Positions 59,108-64,000 of a DNA stretch of 64,000 bases are shown here, piece after piece; positions within the stretch are counted from its first letter, which is position 1, and every line of letters starts with the position of its first letter. The DNA lies in the NCBI GenBank assembly GCA_019873645.1, contig JAIOAX010000001.1, positions 1 to 64,000 on the forward strand. Reading direction: 5' to 3'. Made by a program: the position numbers and the translations under genes. The notes beneath the pieces are model-generated. The model did no database searches. It saw only the letters and a program-made list of their open reading frames with translations, and was not told where the DNA came from. The stretch comes from Chloroflexota bacterium (GTDB lineage Bacteria; Chloroflexota; Anaerolineae; B4-G1; SLSP01).

Positions 59108-60133
59108 CTAATGATGCGTGATCGCCACCGTGATTTCGCTGCGGTTGTGGAACAACTGCCGTGCGCCGAGCACCCGGCAGTCTGCGCGTAACATTGCCAG
59201 CACCGAGGCCGCAACGTCCCCGGCTTTGCGCTCCGGCAGTTTGAGGGTGAGCAGCGCCCATCCATCGTCGCGCAGGTGTTTCAACGCCGCCAGCATCACC
59301 CGCGCCGAAGCGTGAGCATCCATGCGCATGTCATTGAGGATGACATCAAACGTCTCTTTCAGCTTGGGCAGATACTGCTGTGCGGTCTGGCGGATGTGGT
59401 GGACCAGCGGATCGGCGGCAAGGCGTGGGTCTAGCTCGGCGGGGTCTACCGCCGTGACCCGCAGCCCATGGCGCCGCATGATGCGCGTCCAACCGCCGGG
59501 GGCGGCCCCTAAATCCAGCGCCAGGCCGCCGGCCGGCATGGGGAGTTTGAACACTTCCAATGCTTCCAGCAGCTTGAATTCGGCCCGGCTGATCTGGTCT
59601 GCTTCCCACTTAAAACGGCGCACGCCGCCGGCCCAGTCGCTCAGATTGTCCGCCGCGCGCGACCATCCCAGGTAGCCTTCTGTGGGCGTGAGCACAACGG
59701 AGAGCACGGCTTCGGGATGCCGGACATCCAACGTTCCCCCGTGTTCCAGCCACACGTGGGCCAGCCGGGTATTGACATCGAAGCGCGTGTAGGACCATCC
59801 CCCACCAATGAGCCGTGTTTGCACCGAGAAGGGATAGGAGGCGTCCGGGCCAGGGGAGAATTGCCAGCAGAGTTCTACCAGCTTATCCAGGTCGTCTGGC
59901 GTTTGTTGCAGGGGTAGGCGCACGTGGACGGGACAGATGTGCCGACAGAACACCGGCGGCTGTGCGCGCCAACGCGCCGCCAGCGTCTCCCAGGGTATCC
60001 CCAGCTCCGCCCATCCGATGCCGGGTTCAAGCCAGCGGCGCAAGCGGGCCGCTTTGTCCACAGCGCGGATTTCATCCAGGGCGATCGGACCCGCATCGGG
60101 ACTGGAGGTTAGAATCACTTCGTCAGGCATCAT
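59108..60133 (-). CDS. RlmM/FtsJ-type rRNA methyltransferase
   Basis: 341 residues from ATG 60133 or 60130. The C-terminal Rossmann domain has motif I LALDLGAAPGGWTRIMRRHG, the second acid in VTAVDPAELD and a conserved FDVILNDMRMD, and ends with HLRDDGWALLTLKLPERKAG. K-D-K-E-type catalytic residues are expected in it. The N-terminal region resembles the THUMP-like part of RlmM (23S rRNA C2498 2'-O-methyltransferase, 366 aa in E. coli). A longer frame to 60214 would run into tRNA-Phe and is rejected. The terminator of the tRNA lies just upstream. Confidence 0.78.
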   Translation of the reverse strand: MMPDEVILTSSPDAGPIALDEIRAVDKAARLRRWLEPGIGWAELGIPWETLAARWRAQPPVFCRHICPVHVRLPLQQTPDDLDKLVELCWQFSPGPDASYPFSVQTRLIGGGWSYTRFDVNTRLAHVWLEHGGTLDVRHPEAVLSVVLTPTEGYLGWSRAADNLSDWAGGVRRFKWEADQISRAEFKLLEALEVFKLPMPAGGLALDLGAAPGGWTRIMRRHGLRVTAVDPAELDPRLAADPLVHHIRQTAQQYLPKLKETFDVILNDMRMDAHASARVMLAALKHLRDDGWALLTLKLPERKAGDVAASVLAMLRADCRVLGARQLFHNRSEITVAITHH

Positions 60134-60144
60134 CTCCGCATCCC

Positions 60145-60176
60145 AAAACAAAACGGGATCGCCGCCTGCGATCCCG
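60145..60176 (-). terminator. Terminator downstream of tRNA-Phe
   Basis: On the minus strand CGGGATCGC / GCGATCCCG with a 5-base loop, followed by TTTTGTTTT. Confidence 0.88.
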
Positions 60177-60181
60177 CTTCC

Positions 60182-60259
60182 TGGTGCCGAGACTCGGAAT
60201 TGAACCGAGGACACAGGGATTTTCAGTCCCCTGCTCTACCGTGCTGAGCTATCTCGGCA
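60182..60259 (-). tRNA. tRNA-Phe (GAA)
   Basis: On the minus strand the cloverleaf reads TGCCGAGATAGCTCAG, GTAGAGCAGGGGACTGAAAA, then GGTTCAATTCC and CTCGGCACCA. Acceptor, D, anticodon (GAA) and T arms pair, and the CCA end is encoded. The anticodon loop CTGAAAA is the standard one for phenylalanine. Confidence 0.97.
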
Positions 60260-60298
60260 TCACGTCATATTCTAACGTAAGCGCCCGATTTGTCAAGT

Positions 60299-60571
60299 TC
60301 ACATTGTCCAGCGCCGCGGGCCGATTTCACCGGGGCCTTCGGCCTGCGGGGAACGCCGCTGAAAGGGTTCGGTCAACTCTTCCTCATCGGGACCGAGCAG
60401 CAGCCGCAGTTGCGCCAGCGCTGCGCCATCGTAGCGTGTAAAACTGCAAGAATCGCAACGCCACGCGGCAAAGTTCGGGATCACAATAAACCGTATCCCC
60501 CACCGGCGGGCGTAGGTGACTTTGACCGGCTTCAGATTGCCAACATTGCACACAGGACAGGTGTAATTCAT
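60299..60571 (-). CDS. Small zinc-ribbon protein (YgiT-like)
   Basis: 90 residues from ATG 60571. It starts MNYTCPVCNVG with a second pair at WRCDSCSFTRYDGAA, forming CxxC...CxxC. The rest (ALAQLRLLLGPDEEEL) is hydrophilic. Such small proteins often act as MqsA-like antitoxins or as RNA/DNA binding adaptors; no toxin gene is next to it. It lies between tRNA-Phe and the first signal peptidase gene, all on the minus strand. The upstream extension to 60604 seems unnecessary. Confidence 0.7.
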   Translation of the reverse strand: MNYTCPVCNVGNLKPVKVTYARRWGIRFIVIPNFAAWRCDSCSFTRYDGAALAQLRLLLGPDEEELTEPFQRRSPQAEGPGEIGPRRWTM

Positions 60572-60608
60572 ACGCCGATTTCCATTGTCTGGCTCAAGGC
60601 ACACTGTT

Positions 60609-61232
60609 TCAGGGATGGCCTTCCAACTCCGGGAAGGTATAATGGGGGATTATCCCCAACTTTTCCGGCGGCCAGTAACGAAAGACTGATTTGCCGATGA
60701 TGTTCTCGCGTGGCAGGATGCCCCAGATGTGCGAATCGCTGGAATTATTGCGATTGTCGCCCAGGACCAGATATTCATCTTCTCCCAAGACGAGACTTTC
60801 GGAATAAGCGGGCGGCCCACTGACGTAGGGTTCATTCAACGCGATGCCATTGATCCACACCCGTCCATCGCGGATCTCCACCTTTTCGCCGGGCAAACCG
60901 ATAACGCGCTTGATGTAGGGAATATCGCTCTGGTGATTGGGGGGATCGAGCACAATGATGTCGCCGCGTTCAGGGCCATGAAACCAGTAAGCCACTTTGC
61001 TGACGATGAGATACTGGCCTTCATGCAACGTCGGCTCCATACTGATGGATTGGACTTCATAGCGTCCTGTAAAGGTATTGACCACCAGGAAGATGATCAG
61101 CGCCAGCGCCAGTGTCTCGACCAAATCGCGAAACCACGCCCATACGCCGACCGTCTCCCCGCCTTTTGGCGATATAGCCTCCACGTTGATCCCTTCCGCC
61201 TCTCGCCCCTGCATCGTCTGCTCAGTCCACAT
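60609..61232 (-). CDS. lepB: Signal peptidase I, copy 1
   Basis: 207 residues from ATG 61232; GTG 61247 is an alternative. A membrane helix (LVETLALALIIFLVVNTFTG) is followed by the catalytic domain, with Ser in QSISMEPTLHEGQYLIVSK, Lys in PYIKRVIGLPGEKVEI and the conserved end GDNRNNSSDSHIWGILPREN. It cuts signal peptides from exported proteins. It is closely related to the copy at 61284-61943, which it follows on the same strand, suggesting tandem duplication. Confidence 0.94.
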   Translation of the reverse strand: MWTEQTMQGREAEGINVEAISPKGGETVGVWAWFRDLVETLALALIIFLVVNTFTGRYEVQSISMEPTLHEGQYLIVSKVAYWFHGPERGDIIVLDPPNHQSDIPYIKRVIGLPGEKVEIRDGRVWINGIALNEPYVSGPPAYSESLVLGEDEYLVLGDNRNNSSDSHIWGILPRENIIGKSVFRYWPPEKLGIIPHYTFPELEGHP

Positions 61233-61255
61233 TATCCAATCCCCCACCCTTACCT

Positions 61256-61281
61256 GTCTACCGTCTACTGTCTACCGTCTA
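61256..61281 (-). repeat. Word repeat, family I (GTCTACC type), upstream of lepB copy 1
   Basis: GTCTACCGTCTACTGTCTAC and CGTCTACC on the plus strand. A related GGTAGACGGTAGACGG lies at about 31410-31425 after the macroglobulin gene. Confidence 0.65.
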
Positions 61282-61283
61282 CC

Positions 61284-61943
61284 TCACTGCACACTTTGCA
61301 ATTCTGGGAAAGTATAGTGAGGAATGGCCCCCCACGTTTCCGGCGGCCAATAACTGAAAATCGCCTTGCCGAGGATCATCTCGCGCGGTAACAATCCCCA
61401 GGCATGGGAATCGCTGGAATTATTGCGATTGTCGCCGAGGACGAAATACTGATCCTCACCGACCACCCAGTTGCCGGTATAGGTGGGCGGCGCATAGATG
61501 TACGGTTCATTGAGCGCGACGCCGTTGACCCACACACGCTGCTCGCGGACCTCTACAATATCGCCCGGCAAGCCGATCACCCGCTTGATGTACGGTACGG
61601 CACTTTGCCCACCGGGCGGATCAAGGACGATCACATCGCCGCGCTCCGGCGGATGAAGCCAATACACCGCTTTGCTGGCAATAAGGTATTGCCCATCGTG
61701 CAAGCTGGGTTCCATGCTCTGTCCATGAACCTGGTAACGTCCGGTCAAGGTATTGATGACCAGAAACAGAATCACTGCCAGCAGCAGTGTTTCCAAAATA
61801 TCTTGCAGCCATGAGCGGATGCCAAAAGAACGGCTCAATGAAGGTTCACCTTCTTCGGTGGCTTCTTCTTTCTCCTTTGCCTCTTCCAATGTCTCTACAA
61901 CGACATCCGCATGTTCTTCAACCAATTTTATACCTCCAGCCAC
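61284..61943 (-). CDS. lepB: Signal peptidase I, copy 2
   Basis: 219 residues from GTG 61943, or 213 from TTG 61925, which sits better behind GGAGGT (61932-61937). A Glu-rich N-terminus (EEAKEKEEATEEGEP) precedes a membrane helix LETLLLAVILFLVINTLTG. Catalytic Ser is in GQSMEPSLHDGQYLIASK and Lys in PYIKRVIGLPGDIVEV; the end GDNRNNSSDSHAWGLLPREM matches the family. Two copies may serve different preprotein classes. Transcription probably continues to lepB copy 1. Confidence 0.94.
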   Translation of the reverse strand: MAGGIKLVEEHADVVVETLEEAKEKEEATEEGEPSLSRSFGIRSWLQDILETLLLAVILFLVINTLTGRYQVHGQSMEPSLHDGQYLIASKAVYWLHPPERGDVIVLDPPGGQSAVPYIKRVIGLPGDIVEVREQRVWVNGVALNEPYIYAPPTYTGNWVVGEDQYFVLGDNRNNSSDSHAWGLLPREMILGKAIFSYWPPETWGAIPHYTFPELQSVQ

Positions 61944-61998
61944 GTTCCAAATTGTCGTTCATTGGCGGATTATAACGTATCTCCCCGAAGGTGCAACT

Positions 61999-62029
61999 TA
62001 AAAAGACACCCCTGGATTGTCCAGGGGTG
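61999..62029 (-). terminator. Terminator after the small membrane protein gene
   Basis: On the minus strand CACCCCTGG / CCAGGGGTG with a 5-base loop, followed by TCTTTTTAA. Confidence 0.85.
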
Positions 62030-62056
62030 CACAACTCAATCGGAACAAGTGCGCCA

Positions 62057-62311
62057 TCAAGCCTGTTTAGGGGACTGCTCATCGGCAGGAGGGGCCGCTT
62101 TGCTCTCTCCCTCTTCCTCGTCTTCCCAGCCGATGATCCACACGGCCAGCCCGGCCACAGCGATCGTCGCGACAATCAAAGCAACCCACTGTCCGGCCAA
62201 AAGCCCTACATCGCGCGCCGACCAGACCAGAATGGCGACCATGCCGATAGAAAGCACAATCCAGGATGTCCACTGAGGGTGGGCATTCACAAACTGTTTG
62301 ACCTTATCCAT
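62057..62311 (-). CDS. Small membrane protein of unknown function
   Basis: 84 residues from ATG 62311 (AAGGAGACAATTT upstream). Two membrane helices (WIVLSIGMVAILVWSA and WVALIVATIAVAGLAVWIIG) are followed by an acidic tail EDEEEGESKAAPPADEQSP. An upstream in-frame extension is repeat sequence and is not used. No family recognised. Confidence 0.6.
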   Translation of the reverse strand: MDKVKQFVNAHPQWTSWIVLSIGMVAILVWSARDVGLLAGQWVALIVATIAVAGLAVWIIGWEDEEEGESKAAPPADEQSPKQA

Positions 62312-62328
62312 AAATTGTCTCCTTGAAA

Positions 62329-62362
62329 AACGTTGGAACGTTGACACGTCAGCACATTGAAA
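62329..62362 (-). repeat. Word repeat, family C, upstream of the small membrane protein
   Basis: On the minus strand CAATGTGCTGACGTGTC and AACGTTCCAACG, then TTTTTCAAGGAG, the ribosome binding site. Confidence 0.75.
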
Positions 62363-62387
62363 CGGTTTATAGTAGCGAACATTAAAA

Positions 62388-62419
62388 ATCTGTTCAAATC
62401 CATTTAATCCGTTGACAAG
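62388..62419 (-). repeat. Word repeat, family B, remnant
   Basis: AATCTGTTCAAATCCATTTA and ATCCGTTGAC on the plus strand, between the acetyltransferase stop and the family C array. Confidence 0.6.
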
Positions 62420-62439
62420 CCACAACTTGCTGCAATCGC

Positions 62440-62934
62440 TTATATAGGCCGACGCACCAGTTCTTCACGGATTTGTCGGACCGTCACTTCGGTTGCCAAA
62501 GGATTCCACTCCAAAGCCGTTTCACGCCAGGGCTTGGGCAACTCTGTCACTTTCTTTTGTGCATATCCAAGTCCACGCCAGTAATCAAGCAGCGCCTGGC
62601 TCGGCTGTGCGGGGAGGAAAAGAATCACCGCTTCGGCCTGGAGAAGTTCACCCTCTTTCTCCATAGCACTGACAAGCGCACGCCCCAACGCCATACGGTC
62701 TATCCCGGGGGCGATCAGAAAATCGGTCACACAGATGACCAGGTTTTCAACGCGCCACCCGATCAAACCCACGATGCGGTCTCCCTCTTGGGCCAGCAAA
62801 AAGCCGACCTGGCCGAAGCGTTCTGCGACCTCCATTTGGGTCAACAAACGCTCCGGGCGGGCGCTGTTCACGAAATTGGCAATCATTCCGGCGTCGCTCA
62901 AGCGTGCTTTACGGATTTCGATTTTCATCGCCAT
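62440..62934 (-). CDS. GNAT family acetyltransferase
   Basis: 164 residues, a single GNAT domain: IRKARLSDAGMIANFVNSAR at the start, GDRIVGLIGWRVENLVICVT in the middle, and IDRMALGRALVSAMEKEGEL, the acetyl-CoA helix with a weak R/Q-x-x-G-x-A motif. ALLDYWRGLGYAQKK is the usual last strand. The substrate is unknown. It starts at ATG 62934. A promoter-like TATAAT with TTGTAC 16 bases upstream lies at about 62998-63025 on the minus strand. Confidence 0.82.
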   Translation of the reverse strand: MAMKIEIRKARLSDAGMIANFVNSARPERLLTQMEVAERFGQVGFLLAQEGDRIVGLIGWRVENLVICVTDFLIAPGIDRMALGRALVSAMEKEGELLQAEAVILFLPAQPSQALLDYWRGLGYAQKKVTELPKPWRETALEWNPLATEVTVRQIREELVRRPI

Positions 62935-63040
62935 GGTGACTTCCTTTCACGCCATCATTTGCATGTAAAGTGTCAATATTTTATCCAATCCATATCCCAT
63001 TATACTCTTGTTTTGGAGATGTACAAAAATGAGTGGCGTT

Positions 63041-63240
63041 TGAGTGCATTTCAGGACGGGGGCAGGTTTTTTGCGTTTTCCCTTCTCACCCCCTGCCCCC
63101 GCTCTCCCCGCGTGCGGGGAGAGCGGGGGATTTCTCAAAGGGGGATTTTGCGCGGCGAAGCCGCGCAAAATCCCCCGCTATTTACCGCCTCGCTCCCTTT
63201 GGGGCGAGGCCGGGAGCGGGGGCGCAAAAGTACAATGTTA
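63041..63240. repeat. Family G repeat, copy 2
   Basis: Begins GTGCATTTCAGGACGGGGGC and contains CTCTCCCCGCGTGCGGGGAG, then GCGCGGCGAAGCCGCGC. It ends near GGGCGCAAAAGTACAATG. Two perfect internal palindromes. Its interior differs from copy 1 mainly in the loop parts, where both strands change together (for example GGCGGCTTCGCCGCC against CGCGGCGAAGCCGCG). Confidence 0.85.
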
Positions 63241-63410
63241 GCCCTTAGCCTCATCGTGGGTTCCAAAGGAGATTTACAACCAATCCAGGCGCATTATTTC
63301 AGAAGTTTATCTGACTTTTTCCCCCAAGTTGAAATGTACCCTTGCGTTTTCCGCTCTCCGGGATATAGTAGGGAGAAGCAGCATAGATTCTCTTGCAGGA
63401 TAACCGGCGC

Positions 63411-64000
63411 ATGAACACAATCCAAAATTCCCCGCCCAACGTGGTCGCGGCAGCGATGTTGTCGCATGAGCGGTTGGCGGCTTTTCTCAATCAGGTATAC
63501 ACAAATTATTATCTCCCCATCCGGCTGGATGCAGAACAATTCGTACAGATGTGCTATACTGAAGACGTTGATTTGCGGAAGTCCGTTGTCGCCCTGATTG
63601 ACGACACGCCGGTAGGGATCGCGTTGCTTGCATTGCGGGGTGTGGCGGGATGGGTCTGCGGCGTGGGCGTCCTCGAGCCCTGGCGACGACAGGGAATCGC
63701 GCGGCGGTTGATGGAGCACATCCAGGCAACGGCGCAAACGGCAGGCTTGCAGACCTTGTGGCTGGAGGTCTTAGCACAGAATGAGGCAGGATTGGCGCTA
63801 TATCAACAATTAGACTTTAGCTGGGAGCGCGATCTGCTAGTGCTCACCCTGGAACCCGGCACTTTTGATCCCCAACCGTTGCCTCCCGGTGTAGCACCGG
63901 CTTCCTCCGGCGTTGTTCTGGCGCACTACGCGGCCTTTCACGATGTACGGGCGCCCTGGCAGCGGCAATTGGCCTCGTTGCACCATCGCCAGCGCGACTT
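63411..64000 (+). CDS. GNAT family acetyltransferase, truncated by window end
   Basis: 197 codons from ATG 63411 to the window edge, with no stop. The frame reads DLRKSVVALIDDTPVGIALL, then VCGVGVLEPWRRQGIARRLM (R-Q-G-x-A acetyl-CoA loop), LQTLWLEVLAQNEAGLALYQ and LDFSWERDLLVLTLE, the usual order of a GNAT domain. Further protein beyond 64000 suggests a second GNAT domain (FHDVRAPWQRQL). The 5' region from 63241 to 63410 has no other gene. Confidence 0.8.
   Translation, partial: MNTIQNSPPNVVAAAMLSHERLAAFLNQVYTNYYLPIRLDAEQFVQMCYTEDVDLRKSVVALIDDTPVGIALLALRGVAGWVCGVGVLEPWRRQGIARRLMEHIQATAQTAGLQTLWLEVLAQNEAGLALYQQLDFSWERDLLVLTLEPGTFDPQPLPPGVAPASSGVVLAHYAAFHDVRAPWQRQLASLHHRQRD

Noticed and set aside
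60134..60214. Upstream extension of the RlmM-like protein
   Set aside because: It would be encoded by the tRNA-Phe and its terminator; the ATG pair at 60133/60130 is more likely.

Overview
The window looks like chromosomal DNA of an anaerobic or microaerophilic Chloroflexota bacterium, probably of the Anaerolineae/Caldilineae type. That placement is an inference. It rests on the Thr/Pro-rich lipoproteins, the orphan solute-binding proteins, the MoxR-DUF58-transglutaminase operon, and the intergenic gaps filled with short repeated words. A class III ribonucleotide reductase with its activase, a hybrid-cluster protein, a protein disulfide oxidoreductase/thioredoxin reductase pair and a ferritin point to low-oxygen life with protection against oxidative and nitrosative stress. 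No ribosomal or other core operon is present; one tRNA-Phe lies near the right end. No CRISPR array, insertion sequence or prophage was seen.

Layout. 0-1.2 kb: relic of a DNA methyltransferase cut by a palindromic repeat, followed by small ORFs. 1.3-9.4 kb: ferritin, an RsmC-like rRNA methyltransferase, the MoxR/DUF58/transglutaminase operon, a frameshifted PlsC-type acyltransferase and a tiny membrane protein. 9.6-18.8 kb: a degenerate DNA-methylase-like protein, a minus-strand redox cluster (OsmC, cupin, DUF2892, TrxB, PDO), a B12/radical SAM enzyme and a hybrid histidine kinase. 19.3-24.6 kb: anaerobic ribonucleotide reductase locus. 24.6-35.5 kb: a nuclease-like protein, three toxin-antitoxin loci, a giant alpha-2-macroglobulin, an EF-G relic, a lipid kinase and a PlsY-like protein. 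35.5-54.6 kb: hybrid-cluster protein, lipoproteins, sugar isomerases, a GH2-acetyltransferase fusion, a SNF2/SWIM pair, a decayed PIN locus, and an ABC sugar-binding protein with a GH3 glycosidase. 54.8-64 kb: ABC exporter, CPBP protease, MoaD-like protein, RlmM-like methyltransferase, tRNA-Phe, two tandem signal peptidases and acetyltransferases.

Two things stand out. First, the anaerobic ribonucleotide reductase NrdD carries two inteins and lacks its C-terminal glycyl-radical segment. That segment is encoded by a separate 54-residue gene with its own ribosome binding site, placed between nrdD and nrdG. Second, at least 22 genes have an imperfect tandem array of an 8-13 nt word directly upstream of the ribosome binding site. 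Several different word families are used, mostly in a fixed orientation relative to the gene. In a few places the repeats reach into coding sequence and supply a start codon, an N-terminus or a C-terminus.

Decay is common: two genes with apparent single-base deletions, two broken toxin-antitoxin loci, an internally deleted EF-G gene and the truncated methyltransferase. The single-base deletions could also be sequence errors.
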